A DNA stretch of 64,000 nt from Enterobacter cloacae (GTDB lineage: Bacteria > Pseudomonadota > Gammaproteobacteria > Enterobacterales > Enterobacteriaceae), in NCBI RefSeq assembly GCF_013375935.1, contig NZ_CP056117.1, positions 434,001-498,000 of the forward strand. Reading direction: 5' to 3'. Shown here piece after piece: positions 54,892 through 64,000 of the stretch. A model generated the notes under the pieces. The model ran no database searches. It was given only the letters and a program-made list of their open reading frames with translations, and was not told the DNA's origin. The stretch's first letter is position 1, and each line of letters opens with the position of its first letter. The position numbers and the translations under genes are program-made.

Positions 54892-54897
54892 AAGTTT

Positions 54898-57612
54898 TTA
54901 CTGCCACCCGTACCGGCGCGCATAGAATCCTTTCACCAGCTGCGTCAGCACCATATAGCCCGCGAGGATCGCCACCAGCCACGGGAAGTAGCTCAGCGGC
55001 AGCGCCTGGAGCTGCAGATAGCTCGCAAGCGGTGAGAACGGCAGCGCGATCCCAAGCGCCATCACAACCCCGGTCATGATAATCAGCGGCCAGGCGGCAC
55101 GGCTCTGGATGAACGGAATGCGGCGGGTGCGGATCATATGCACAATCAGCGTCTGCGACAGCAGCCCCACCACGAACCAGCCGGACTGGAACAGGGTCTG
55201 GTGTTCCGGAGTGTTGGCGTGGAACACAAACCACATCAGGCAGAAGGTCAGGATGTCAAAGATCGAGCTGATCGGGCCAAAGAACAGCATAAAGCGCCCC
55301 AGATCGGCGGGATTCCAGCGCTGCGGCTTCTGGATCTGCTCGTCATCGACGTTATCAAACGGGATCGCCACCTGGGACACGTCGTACATCAGGTTCTGGA
55401 TCAGCAGGTGCAGCGGCAGCATCGGCAGGAACGGCAGAAACGCGCTCGCCACCAGCACGCTGAAGACGTTACCGAAGTTGGAGCTGGCGGTCATCTTGAT
55501 GTACTTGAGCATGTTGGCGAAGGTCCGACGCCCTTCGATCACGCCCTCCTCCAGCACCATCAGGCTCTTTTCCAGCAGGATGATGTCTGCCGCTTCACGG
55601 GCGATGTCCACCGCGCCGTCCACGGAGATGCCGATATCCGCCGCACGCAGGGCGGGCGCGTCGTTGATGCCGTCGCCCATAAAGCCCACCACGTGCCCTT
55701 CCCGACGCAGCAGGGTGACGATGCGCTCTTTGTGCATCGGCGTCAGGCGGGCAAACAGCGTGGTGCGCAGGGCAAGCTGCGCCAGCTGGTCGTCTGAGAG
55801 CGATTCGATATCGCTTCCCACCACCACGTCGCCCGCGTCCAGCCCCACCTCGTGACACACTTTGGCGGCCACCAGCTCGCTGTCGCCGGTAAGGATTTTC
55901 ACGGTGATACCGCTCGCCTTCAGCGCCTTCAGCGCGGGGGCGGTGGTCTCTTTCGGCGGATCGAGGAATGCGATGTAACCTTCGAGGATCAAATCGGATT
56001 CGTCGATACGCTGATAGTCACCTTCCCGCGCAGGCAGAAACTTGCTCGCCACCGCCACCACGCGCAGCCCCTGACGGTTCAGGTTATCAGTGACGCGTTT
56101 GATGCGGCGCAGCATGGTCTCATCCAGCGGCACGATCTCCCCGTTATGGCGCACCTGCGTTGAAACGTTCAGGATCTCCTGCAACGCCCCTTTGCAGATC
56201 AGCTGATGCACGTCCGGCTGTTCGCATACCACCACCGACATGCGGCGGCGCTCAAAGTCGAACGGGATCTCGTCGACTTTCTGCCAGCGGCCGGAGAGCA
56301 TGCGGGCCGACTCTTCATCCACGCCTTCCAGCACCGCCACGTCGAGCAGGTTTTTCAGCCCGGTCTGGTAGTGGCTGTTCAGCCACGCGCTGTACAGCAC
56401 GCGCTCGCTGGTCTTTCCGGCGATGTCGGTATGGTTCTCCAGCACGATTTTGTCCTGGGTCAGCGTGCCGGTTTTATCGGTGCAGAGAATGTCCATCGCG
56501 CCAAAGTTCTGAATGGCGTCGAGGTGTTTGACGATCACCTTCTGTTTAGAGAGTTTTACCGCCCCGCGCGCCAGCGTGGAGGTGACAATCATCGGCAGCA
56601 TTTCCGGCGTCAGGCCGACGGCCACGGAGAGCGCAAACAGCGCCGCTTCCCACCAGTCGCCTTTGGTGTAGCCGTTGATCAGCAGCACGATCGGCGTCAT
56701 GACCATCATAAAGCGGATCAGCAGCATGCTGACGCGGCCAATGCCCTTCTGAAACGCGTTCGGCTCGCTCTCCTGCTCGCTGACGCGTCCGGCAAGCTGT
56801 CCAAACCAGGTATTGCCGCCGGTGGCGGTGACAATCGCCTGCGCGGTGCCGCTGACCACCGTGGTGCCCATAAAGCACAGGGTGTCACACTCGAGCGGGT
56901 TCATCTGCTGCGGATCGCGGGAGCGCGCCACCTTCTCAACGGGCAGAGATTCCCCGGTGAGCGAAGCCTGCGCCACGAACAGATCGCGCGCCTGGATGAT
57001 GCGCAAATCCGCCGGGATCATGTCCCCGGCCGCCAGCTTCACCAGATCGCCCGGCACCAGCTGGTCAATGGGCAGTTCAACCCAGGCGTTTTCACCGAGT
57101 TCGTTAATCACGCGCGAGACCGTCGCGGTGTTGCTGACCATCGCCTTCAGGGCGTCCGCCGCTTTGGTGGAGCGCGCTTCCTGAATAAAGTTGAGCAGCG
57201 TGGAGATACCCACCATCAGGGCAATAACGCCGGCGGCGAACAGATCTTCGGTAGCGTAAGAGATGATGCCCAGCACCGTCAGCAGCAGGTTGAACGGGTT
57301 GCGGTAGCAGAGCCACAGGTGCACCCACCACGGAGAGGGCTTTTGCGCCGGGATCTGGTTGTCGCCGTGCACGGCACGAATTTTTTCAACTTCGGACGCG
57401 TTCAGCCCTTCCGGGTGACCGCCAAAGGCGCGCCAGACTTCGTTTTCATCCATCGCCGCCACGTTAAGGCAGCGCTCGGTCAGGGAGGCGGGAATTGTCG
57501 CCCCCGCGATATTTTTGCCGTTCGGCAGCGGATCGCGCGCAATCAGGCGATGCGGCAGATGGCGGCTCAGCTGTGCAAACAGCTGCCGGGTGATATTTTT
57601 CAGCATAGTCAT
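54898..57612 (-). CDS. mgtA: MgtA, P-type Mg2+-importing ATPase
   Basis: 904 residues. P3B ATPase motifs: LTGES in the actuator domain, DKTGTLTQD with the phosphorylated Asp, and GDGINDAPALRAADIG. About ten membrane segments, and an N-terminal basic helix (LKNITRQLFAQLSRHLPHR) typical of MgtA. It imports Mg2+ when the ion is scarce. It is preceded by a leader of about 265 nt with mgtL and a PhoP box. Confidence 0.98.
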   Translation of the reverse strand: MTMLKNITRQLFAQLSRHLPHRLIARDPLPNGKNIAGATIPASLTERCLNVAAMDENEVWRAFGGHPEGLNASEVEKIRAVHGDNQIPAQKPSPWWVHLWLCYRNPFNLLLTVLGIISYATEDLFAAGVIALMVGISTLLNFIQEARSTKAADALKAMVSNTATVSRVINELGENAWVELPIDQLVPGDLVKLAAGDMIPADLRIIQARDLFVAQASLTGESLPVEKVARSRDPQQMNPLECDTLCFMGTTVVSGTAQAIVTATGGNTWFGQLAGRVSEQESEPNAFQKGIGRVSMLLIRFMMVMTPIVLLINGYTKGDWWEAALFALSVAVGLTPEMLPMIVTSTLARGAVKLSKQKVIVKHLDAIQNFGAMDILCTDKTGTLTQDKIVLENHTDIAGKTSERVLYSAWLNSHYQTGLKNLLDVAVLEGVDEESARMLSGRWQKVDEIPFDFERRRMSVVVCEQPDVHQLICKGALQEILNVSTQVRHNGEIVPLDETMLRRIKRVTDNLNRQGLRVVAVASKFLPAREGDYQRIDESDLILEGYIAFLDPPKETTAPALKALKASGITVKILTGDSELVAAKVCHEVGLDAGDVVVGSDIESLSDDQLAQLALRTTLFARLTPMHKERIVTLLRREGHVVGFMGDGINDAPALRAADIGISVDGAVDIAREAADIILLEKSLMVLEEGVIEGRRTFANMLKYIKMTASSNFGNVFSVLVASAFLPFLPMLPLHLLIQNLMYDVSQVAIPFDNVDDEQIQKPQRWNPADLGRFMLFFGPISSIFDILTFCLMWFVFHANTPEHQTLFQSGWFVVGLLSQTLIVHMIRTRRIPFIQSRAAWPLIIMTGVVMALGIALPFSPLASYLQLQALPLSYFPWLVAILAGYMVLTQLVKGFYARRYGWQ

Positions 57613-57746
57613 TCCCCCGCATCCGCAATGGCGGACGCAGTCTTTCCCGCAGGCGTGGCAAAGCCGTACCTGTCAGGCACTTAATTTTTCAAGCAGGAAC
57701 GTATGAACGTTGCTGCCTCACGCCGGTGAGACAGCAAAAGGCTGGC

Positions 57747-57800
57747 TTACCGGAAAGAAGGTTTTCTCCTGGTCAGGAGAGGTGTGGGATCGGGATCCAT
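57747..57800 (-). CDS. mgtL: MgtL leader peptide
   Basis: 17 residues, MDPDPTPLLTRRKPSFR, near-identical in pattern to E. coli MgtL ([17 protein letters not shown]). GGAGG precedes the ATG. The acidic-proline start is prone to ribosome destabilisation at low Mg2+, and proline codons link mgtA to proline supply. Confidence 0.92.
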   Translation of the reverse strand: MDPDPTPLLTRRKPSFR

Positions 57801-57882
57801 GTCGCCTCCGGTAAGTAAAAAGTAGGGTGTCGGCACGCAGTATAGCGATTTAACCATACCGTTTGTGTTTAATCGGGCGGTA

Positions 57883-57916
57883 TTATAATGCCCTGCAAAT
57901 AAACCAAACGTAAACC
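57883..57916 (-). promoter_or_regulatory. mgtA promoter with PhoP box
   Basis: Minus strand GGTTTA-CGTTT-GGTTTA at 57900-57916 is a perfect PhoP direct repeat, 11 bp upstream of the -10 TATAAT (57883-57888). Transcription would start near 57876, giving a leader of about 265 nt, the length known for Salmonella mgtA. Confidence 0.88.
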
Positions 57917-57993
57917 AGACTTTGCCCATGGCGAATTCGCAGGATAGCATTAGGCTCAACTGACTATTTTATCGTTGTTACAGGGAATACAGC

Positions 57994-58941
57994 ATGCAGA
58001 ACCGCCTTACGATTAAAGACATCGCGCGTTTAAGCGGCGTGGGGAAATCGACCGTCTCACGCGTGCTGAACAACGAAAGCGGCGTCAGCGAGCGTACGCG
58101 CGAGCGCGTCGAGGCGGTAATGAATCAGCACGGTTTCTCCCCTTCCCGCTCCGCGCGCGCCATGCGCGGGCAGAGCGATAAAGTGGTCGCCATTATCGTC
58201 TCGCGTCTGGATTCTCTCTCCGAAAACCTCGCCGTGCAGACCATGCTGCCCGCCTTTTACGAGCAGGGTTATGATCCGATCATGATGGAGAGTAAATTCT
58301 CGCCGCAGATGGTGGAGGAGCATCTCGGTATGCTTCAGCGACGCAACATTGATGGCGTGGTGCTGTTCGGCTTTACCGGCCTTAAAGAAGATGTCCTCAA
58401 GTCCTGGCAGCCTTCACTGGTGCTGCTGGCGCGCGACGCCAGCGGGTTTGCTTCTGTCTGTTACGATGACGAAGGGGCGATTGTGATCCTGATGCAGCGC
58501 CTGTATGAGCAGGGCCATCGCTATATCAGCTATCTCGGCGTGCCGCATGCCGACATCACGACCGGCAAGCGTCGTCATGAGGCGTACCTGGCGTTCTGTA
58601 AAAAACATAACCTGCCCGCCGTGGCCGCGCTGCCCGGGCTGGGCATGAAGCAGGGATATGAGCAGGTCGCCAGCGTGCTGACCCCGCAGACCACGGCCCT
58701 GGTGTGCGCCACGGATACCCTCGCCCTGGGCGCGAGCAAATATTTGCAGGAGCAGCGCATCGGGGAACTGCAGTTAGCGAGCGTGGGAAACACGCCGCTG
58801 ATGAAGTTCTTACACCCCGAGATTATCAGCGTCGATCCGGGCTACGCCGAGTCAGGCAGGCAGGCGGCCGCGCAGCTGATAGAGCAGATCAACGGGCGCG
58901 CTGAGCCGCGTCAGATCGTTATTCCTGCCCGTCTCTCATAA
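57994..58941 (+). CDS. treR: TreR, trehalose operon repressor (LacI family)
   Basis: 315 residues. LacI HTH LTIKDIARLSGVGKSTVSRVLNN at the N-terminus, then a periplasmic-binding-like domain for trehalose 6-phosphate. It represses treBC through the operator at 58980. It shares its upstream region with divergent mgtA. Confidence 0.97.
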   Translation: MQNRLTIKDIARLSGVGKSTVSRVLNNESGVSERTRERVEAVMNQHGFSPSRSARAMRGQSDKVVAIIVSRLDSLSENLAVQTMLPAFYEQGYDPIMMESKFSPQMVEEHLGMLQRRNIDGVVLFGFTGLKEDVLKSWQPSLVLLARDASGFASVCYDDEGAIVILMQRLYEQGHRYISYLGVPHADITTGKRRHEAYLAFCKKHNLPAVAALPGLGMKQGYEQVASVLTPQTTALVCATDTLALGASKYLQEQRIGELQLASVGNTPLMKFLHPEIISVDPGYAESGRQAAAQLIEQINGRAEPRQIVIPARLS

Positions 58942-58979
58942 CCTTCTTGAATAGATTATTGTGATCTTCGCCCGATTTC

Positions 58980-58991
58980 GGGAACGTTCCC
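58980..58991. promoter_or_regulatory. TreR operator
   Basis: GGGAACGTTCCC, a perfect 12-bp palindrome 75 bp before treB, matching the known TreR site. Confidence 0.88.
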
Positions 58992-59065
58992 ATTTTCGCC
59001 GTCGCGCTCAGGGAGTAGGCTTGCGTTCAGGTCATTCATCCCTTCACCATCTGTCATGAGGTTTC

Positions 59066-60487
59066 ATGATGAGTAAAGTCAAACAAGCCGATATTGATCG
59101 GTTGATCGTCCTGGTAGGCGGCCGTGAAAACATTGCCACCGTCAGCCACTGCATTACCCGCCTGCGCTTCGTGCTGAACGATCCGGCTAAAGCTAACCCA
59201 AAAGCCATTGAAGAGCTTTCAATGGTCAAAGGCTGCTTCACCAACGCCGGGCAGTTCCAGGTGGTGATTGGTACCGAAGTGGGCGATTACTATCAGGCTC
59301 TGCTGGCGACCACCGGGCACGCTTCCGCCGACAAAGAGCAGGCGAAGAAGGCCGCGCGCCAGAATATGAAGTGGCACGAGCAGCTTATCTCCCACTTCGC
59401 GGAGATCTTCTTCCCGCTGCTGCCGGCGCTGATCAGCGGGGGCTTAATTTTAGGCTTCCGCAACGTCATCGGCGATGTGCCGATGAGCGACGGTAAAACC
59501 CTGGCGCAGATGTACCCGGCGCTGCAAAGCATCTATGACTTCCTGTGGCTGATTGGCGAAGCGATCTTCTTCTACCTGCCCGTAGGGATCTGCTGGTCAG
59601 CGGTGCGCAAGATGGGCGGAACGCCGATTCTTGGCATCGTGCTCGGCGTCACGCTGGTCTCTCCGCAGTTAATGAACGCTTACTTACTTGGGCAGCAGGT
59701 GCCTGAAGTGTGGAACTTCGGCCTGTTTACCATCGCCAAAGTGGGCTATCAGGCGCAGGTGATCCCGGCGCTGCTGGCCGGGCTGGCGCTGGGCTTTATT
59801 GAGACGCGCCTGAAGCGCATCGTGCCGGATTACCTTTATCTGGTGGTAGTGCCGGTCTGCTCGCTGATCCTGGCGGTATTTCTGGCGCACGCCTTTATCG
59901 GTCCGTTTGGCCGCATGATTGGTGACGGCGTGGCCTTCGCGGTCCGTCACCTGATGACCGGCAGCTTTGCGCCGGTTGGGGCCGCGCTGTTTGGCTTCCT
60001 GTATGCCCCGCTGGTGATCACCGGCGTGCACCAGACGACGCTGGCGATCGATATGCAGATGATCCAGAGCCTGGGCGGCACGCCGGTCTGGCCGATTATC
60101 GCCCTGTCTAACATTGCGCAGGCCTCCGCGGTTACCGGCATCATCATCGTCAGCCGTAAGCACAACGAGCGTGAGATCTCCGTTCCGGCAGCTATCTCCG
60201 CTTACCTCGGCGTTACCGAACCGGCGATGTACGGTATCAACCTGAAATATCGCTTCCCGATGCTCTGCGCGATGATCGGCTCTGGCCTGGCGGGTTTGCT
60301 GTGCGGCCTGAACAGCGTGATGGCGAACGGGATTGGCGTGGGCGGCCTGCCGGGAATCCTCTCCATTCAGCCCGCGTTCTGGCAGGTGTTTGCGCTGGCA
60401 ATGGCGGTGGCGATTATCGTCCCAATGGCGCTGACTACCGTGGTCTACCAGCGTAAGTTCCGTCAGGGCACGTTGCAGATTGTATAA
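59066..60487 (+). CDS. treB: Trehalose-specific PTS enzyme IIBC
   Basis: 473 residues. The EIIB domain carries the phosphorylated cysteine in VSHCITRLRFVL, followed by the EIIC membrane domain (about 110-470). It imports trehalose as trehalose 6-phosphate, using EIIA-Glc in E. coli. An alternative ATG one codon downstream exists. Confidence 0.97.
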   Translation: MMSKVKQADIDRLIVLVGGRENIATVSHCITRLRFVLNDPAKANPKAIEELSMVKGCFTNAGQFQVVIGTEVGDYYQALLATTGHASADKEQAKKAARQNMKWHEQLISHFAEIFFPLLPALISGGLILGFRNVIGDVPMSDGKTLAQMYPALQSIYDFLWLIGEAIFFYLPVGICWSAVRKMGGTPILGIVLGVTLVSPQLMNAYLLGQQVPEVWNFGLFTIAKVGYQAQVIPALLAGLALGFIETRLKRIVPDYLYLVVVPVCSLILAVFLAHAFIGPFGRMIGDGVAFAVRHLMTGSFAPVGAALFGFLYAPLVITGVHQTTLAIDMQMIQSLGGTPVWPIIALSNIAQASAVTGIIIVSRKHNEREISVPAAISAYLGVTEPAMYGINLKYRFPMLCAMIGSGLAGLLCGLNSVMANGIGVGGLPGILSIQPAFWQVFALAMAVAIIVPMALTTVVYQRKFRQGTLQIV

Positions 60488-60496
60488 TTACTCTTC

Positions 60497-60514
60497 GGGG
60501 CGCAGTTGCGCCCC
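60497..60514 (+). other. Hairpin between treB and treC
   Basis: GGGGCGCA-GT-TGCGCCCC, a strong stem without a T-run. It may protect treB mRNA or tune treC expression. Confidence 0.6.
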
Positions 60515-60536
60515 TTCGCATTTGCAGGAACGTACT

Positions 60537-62180
60537 ATGAATACCCTTCCTCACTGGTGGCAAAACGGCGTCATCTATCAGATTTACCCAAAGAGCTTCC
60601 AGGACACCACCGGCAGCGGCACGGGCGATCTGCGCGGCGTGACGCAGCGCCTGGACTACCTGAAAACCCTCGGCATTGACGCCATCTGGCTGACGCCGTT
60701 TTATATCTCGCCGCAGGTGGATAACGGCTACGACGTGGCGAACTACATTGCCATCGACCCGACCTACGGCACGCTGGACGACTTTGACGAGCTGGTCGCC
60801 CAGGCGCACGCGCGCGGCATTCGCATCGTGCTGGATATGGTGTTTAACCATACGTCGACGCAGCACGCCTGGTTCCGCGAATCGCTGAACAAAGCGAGCC
60901 CGTACCGCCAGTTCTATATCTGGCGCGACGGCACGCCGGACGAGCTTCCCAATAACTGGCGCTCCAAGTTTGGCGGCAACGCCTGGCGCTGGCACGCCGA
61001 AAGCGAGCAGTATTACCTGCACCTGTTCGCGCCGGAGCAGGCGGATCTGAACTGGGAGAACCCGGAGGTGCGCGCCGAACTGAAAAAGGTGTGCGAGTTC
61101 TGGGCCGATCGCGGCGTGGACGGTTTACGTCTCGACGTGATTAACCTGATTTCGAAAGATTGGTCCTTCCCGGACGATCCCTTCGGCGATGGTCGTCGCT
61201 TCTACACCGACGGGCCGCGCATCCATGAATTTCTTCAGGAGATGAGCCGCGACGTCTTTACCCCGCGTAACCTGATGACGGTAGGCGAGATGTCCTCCAC
61301 CTCGCTGGAAAACTGCCAGCAGTACGCGTCTCTGGACGGACGCGAGCTGTCGATGACCTTCAACTTCCACCACCTGAAGGTGGATTACCCCGGCGGCGAA
61401 AAATGGACAAAGGCGAAGCCGGACTTCGTGGCGCTGAAGACCCTCTTTAACCACTGGCAGCAGGGGATGCACAACAAAGCGTGGAACGCGCTATTCTGGT
61501 GTAACCACGATCAGCCGCGCATCGTGTCGCGCTTTGGCGACGAAGGGGAACACCGCGTGGCGGCGGCGAAAATGCTCGGCATGGTGCTGCACGGCATGCA
61601 GGGCACGCCGTATATTTATCAGGGCGAAGAGCTGGGCATGACCAATCCGCACTTCAGCCGCATCACCGACTACCGCGACGTGGAAAGCCTGAACATGTTT
61701 GCCGAACTGCGCGCAAACGGCCGCGATGCGGAGGAGCTGCTGGCGATTCTGGCGTGCAAATCCCGCGATAATGGCCGCACGCCGATGCAGTGGGACGCCT
61801 CGCACAACGCGGGCTTTACCGCGGGCGAGCCGTGGATTGGCGTTTGCGATAATTACGAGACGGTGAACGCCCGGGCCGCGCTGGACGACCCGGACTCGGT
61901 GTTTTACACCTATCAGTCGCTCATCAGGCTGCGTAAAACCCTGCCGGTGCTGACGTGGGGAGACTATGAAGATTTGCTCCCGACACACCCTTCCCTGTGG
62001 TGCTACCGCCGCCGGTGGCAGGGACAAACGCTGATAGTGGTGGCAAACCTGAGCGGCACATCTCAGGAATGGCACGCAGACGCTCCGGGCGGCGAGGCGC
62101 GGATCGTGATGAGTAACTACCCTGCCCCCCATACGTCTTCGCTCCGTCCGTTTGAAGCCGTGTGGTGGTTACAGGAGTAA
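60537..62180 (+). CDS. treC: Trehalose-6-phosphate hydrolase
   Basis: 547 residues from the ATG at 60537 (AGGAAC upstream). GH13 alpha-amylase fold: VFNHTS, nucleophile Asp in GLRLDVINLI, acid Glu in TVGEMSS and NHDQPR. It splits trehalose 6-phosphate to glucose and glucose 6-phosphate. Confidence 0.97.
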   Translation: MNTLPHWWQNGVIYQIYPKSFQDTTGSGTGDLRGVTQRLDYLKTLGIDAIWLTPFYISPQVDNGYDVANYIAIDPTYGTLDDFDELVAQAHARGIRIVLDMVFNHTSTQHAWFRESLNKASPYRQFYIWRDGTPDELPNNWRSKFGGNAWRWHAESEQYYLHLFAPEQADLNWENPEVRAELKKVCEFWADRGVDGLRLDVINLISKDWSFPDDPFGDGRRFYTDGPRIHEFLQEMSRDVFTPRNLMTVGEMSSTSLENCQQYASLDGRELSMTFNFHHLKVDYPGGEKWTKAKPDFVALKTLFNHWQQGMHNKAWNALFWCNHDQPRIVSRFGDEGEHRVAAAKMLGMVLHGMQGTPYIYQGEELGMTNPHFSRITDYRDVESLNMFAELRANGRDAEELLAILACKSRDNGRTPMQWDASHNAGFTAGEPWIGVCDNYETVNARAALDDPDSVFYTYQSLIRLRKTLPVLTWGDYEDLLPTHPSLWCYRRRWQGQTLIVVANLSGTSQEWHADAPGGEARIVMSNYPAPHTSSLRPFEAVWWLQE

Positions 62181-62187
62181 CTTCCCC

Positions 62188-62217
62188 GCCGGGCGCCCGT
62201 CGCGCCCGGCTTATTTT
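62188..62217 (+). terminator. Rho-independent terminator after treC
   Basis: GCCGGGCGC-CCGTC-GCGCCCGGC followed by TTATTTT. Confidence 0.88.
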
Positions 62218-62338
62218 GCTGTTTTTGTTGAATAATTAAGCAAAATTTTGCCTCTGCGCATTTACAATCGCTCCAGCGCCCGCCGTTTGTACTCTCGTCT
62301 TTTTACTTTGTTCTGAATCAAAAAAATCGCAAACATGT

Positions 62339-62352
62339 TTGATGCAAATCAC
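62339..62352. promoter_or_regulatory. FNR site upstream of nrdD
   Basis: TTGAT-GCAA-ATCAC, nine of ten consensus bases, about 200 bp before nrdD. It fits anaerobic induction of class III ribonucleotide reductase. Confidence 0.75.
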
Positions 62353-62396
62353 TATATGTAGCACTTAAAATGCATCCCGACCCAACATATTGTATC
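62349..62396. promoter_or_regulatory. Pair of NrdR-like boxes upstream of nrdD
   Basis: TCACTATATGTAGCAC (62349-62364) and CCCAACATATTGTATC (62381-62396), centres about 32 bp (three helical turns) apart, as for known NrdR box pairs. The second box is a weaker match. Confidence 0.6.
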
Positions 62397-62553
62397 TATC
62401 GTCTACAATTCCAACAACAAGACGGCGCTTACGCTGGCCGGAATTGTGGATAACACGAACCGGGAACGCGGGAAGTCTTTGGCCTGCCGAGCAATAAGCC
62501 CGGTGAATACTTCCCCACCTCTGTGGATAACCTGTTTTTAAAATGGAGTGATC

Positions 62554-64000
62554 ATGACACCGCATGTGATGAAACGTGATGGCTGTAAAGTGCCGTTTAA
62601 ATCAGAGCGCATCAAAGAAGCCATTCTGCGTGCAGCTAAAGCAGCGGGAGTCGATGACGCAGATTACTGCGCCACCGTCGCAGAAGTCGTTAGCAGCCAG
62701 ATGCATGAACGCAGCCAGGTGGATATCAATGAGATCCAGACTGCGGTAGAAAACCAGCTAATGTCTGGCCCCTACAAGCAGCTGGCGCGCGCCTACATTG
62801 AGTACCGTCACGACCGTGACGTCCAGCGCGAGAAGCGCGGTCGCCTGAACCAGGAGATCCGCGGCCTGGTGGAGCAGACCAACTCCTCGCTGCTCAATGA
62901 AAACGCGAATAAAGACAGCAAGGTAATCCCGACCCAGCGCGACCTGCTGGCCGGTATCGTCGCCAAGCACTATGCGCGCCAGCATCTGCTGCCGCGCGAC
63001 GTGGTATCGGCGCACGAGCGCGGTGAAATCCACTACCACGATCTCGACTACTCGCCGTTCTTCCCGATGTTCAACTGCATGCTGATCGACCTGAAGGGCA
63101 TGCTGACCCACGGCTTTAAAATGGGTAACGCCGAGATTGAACCGCCAAAATCCATCTCCACCGCGACGGCGGTCACGGCGCAGATCATCGCCCAGGTCGC
63201 GAGCCACATTTACGGCGGCACCACCATCAACCGCATCGATGAAGTGCTGGCCCCGTTCGTAACCGAGAGCTTCAACAAGCACCGTAAAACGGCGGAAGAG
63301 TGGCAGATCCCGGACGCCGACGGTTACGCCCGCTCCCGCACGGAGAAAGAGTGCTACGACGCCTTCCAGTCGCTGGAATACGAAGTGAACACGCTGCACA
63401 CCGCCAACGGCCAGACGCCGTTTGTGACCTTTGGCTTTGGTCTCGGCACCAGCTGGGAGTCGCGCCTCATTCAGCAGTCCATCCTGCGCAACCGTATTTC
63501 AGGCCTGGGTAAAAACCGCAAAACGGCGGTGTTCCCGAAACTGGTCTTCGCCATCCGCGACGGGCTGAACCACAAGTTTGGCGATCCGAACTACGACATT
63601 AAACAGCTGGCGCTGGAGTGCGCGAGCAAGCGCATGTACCCGGACATTCTGAACTACGACCAGGTGGTGAAGGTCACCGGCTCGTTCAAAACGCCAATGG
63701 GCTGCCGCAGCTTCCTCGGCGTGTACGAAGATGAGAACGGCGAGCAGATCCACGACGGGCGCAACAACCTGGGCGTAATCAGCCTTAACCTGCCGCGCAT
63801 CGCGCTGGAGGCGAAAGGTAATGAAGAGGCCTTCTGGACGCTGCTGGATGAGCGTTTACAGCTGGCGCGTAAGGCGCTGATGACCCGCATTGCGCGTCTC
63901 GAAGGGGTGAAAGCCCGCGTCGCGCCAATCCTTTATATGGAAGGGGCCTGCGGCGTGCGCCTGAAGGCGGACGATGACGTTGCTGAGATCTTCAAAAACG
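62554..64000 (+). CDS. nrdD: Anaerobic ribonucleoside-triphosphate reductase, partial (5' part)
   Basis: 482 codons to the window end. It starts MTPHVMKRDGCKVPFKSERI with GGAG seven bases upstream. The ATP-cone domain (1-100) is followed by the start of the ten-strand barrel (YHDLDYSPFFPMFNCMLID, QTPFVTFGFG). It reduces ribonucleotides to deoxyribonucleotides without oxygen via a glycyl radical. The radical-site C-terminus lies outside the window. Confidence 0.97.
   Translation, partial: MTPHVMKRDGCKVPFKSERIKEAILRAAKAAGVDDADYCATVAEVVSSQMHERSQVDINEIQTAVENQLMSGPYKQLARAYIEYRHDRDVQREKRGRLNQEIRGLVEQTNSSLLNENANKDSKVIPTQRDLLAGIVAKHYARQHLLPRDVVSAHERGEIHYHDLDYSPFFPMFNCMLIDLKGMLTHGFKMGNAEIEPPKSISTATAVTAQIIAQVASHIYGGTTINRIDEVLAPFVTESFNKHRKTAEEWQIPDADGYARSRTEKECYDAFQSLEYEVNTLHTANGQTPFVTFGFGLGTSWESRLIQQSILRNRISGLGKNRKTAVFPKLVFAIRDGLNHKFGDPNYDIKQLALECASKRMYPDILNYDQVVKVTGSFKTPMGCRSFLGVYEDENGEQIHDGRNNLGVISLNLPRIALEAKGNEEAFWTLLDERLQLARKALMTRIARLEGVKARVAPILYMEGACGVRLKADDDVAEIFKN

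Overview
The window looks like chromosome from an Enterobacterales member, most likely Enterobacter or a close relative. The backbone order nrdD-treC-treB-treR-mgtA ... ridA-pyrI-pyrB-pyrL ... tabA ... argI-rraB-miaE-leuX is that of the E. coli/Salmonella 97-minute region. The arginine-deiminase cluster is arranged as in Salmonella. No species marker is present, so the genus is an inference.

Layout. (1) 1-21360, minus strand: most of a type VI secretion (T6SS) cluster in the order tssB-tssC-tssK-tssL-ompA-like-hcp-clpV, a putative membrane effector with two small putative immunity proteins, vgrG, a Tle4-type phospholipase, two Tli4-type immunity genes, PAAR, an unknown membrane protein and tssM, which runs off the left edge. 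vgrG and tssM are each broken by one base at a six-G tract. (2) 22064-27829: a defence block with a SymE-like protein, an HNH enzyme of the phosphorothioate/5mC-dependent type, and a four-gene overlapping unit of two 5mC methyltransferases and two PD-(D/E)XK-like proteins, probably an undescribed type II restriction-modification system. (3) 27830-28846: about 1 kb of AT-rich DNA with a 9-bp tandem repeat, ending at tRNA-Leu(CAA) leuX, a classic island insertion site. (4) 29038-32190: backbone genes (hypothetical, miaE, rraB, argI). (5) 32232-33516: IS481-family element in a REP palindrome. (6) 33615-40499: xynR-yagHGFE, xyloside hydrolysis plus D-xylonate dehydration and aldol cleavage, as in the E. 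coli CP4-6 prophage. (7) 40738-47137: tabA and the arginine deiminase operon arcA-arcC-arcB-arcD-like with its own ArgR paralogue. (8) 47238-49243: pyrL-pyrBI and ridA. (9) 49382-54687: a chitin module (GbpA-like LPMO and GH20 hexosaminidase) split by the second IS481 copy. (10) 54898-64000: mgtA with its mgtL leader, treR-treB-treC, and the 5' part of nrdD.

How the genes work together: the T6SS builds a contractile sheath (TssBC) on a baseplate (TssK) anchored to a membrane complex (TssL, TssM, OmpA-like). It fires Hcp, VgrG and PAAR with a phospholipase cargo whose immunity genes lie downstream. The arc genes turn arginine into ornithine, ammonia, CO2 and ATP. The carbamoyl-phosphate users argI, arcB and pyrBI lie within 17 kb. 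The regulatory sequences found (ARG boxes, pyrL attenuator, FNR, CRP and NrdR-like sites, PhoP box, TreR and XynR-like operators) fit the genes they precede.
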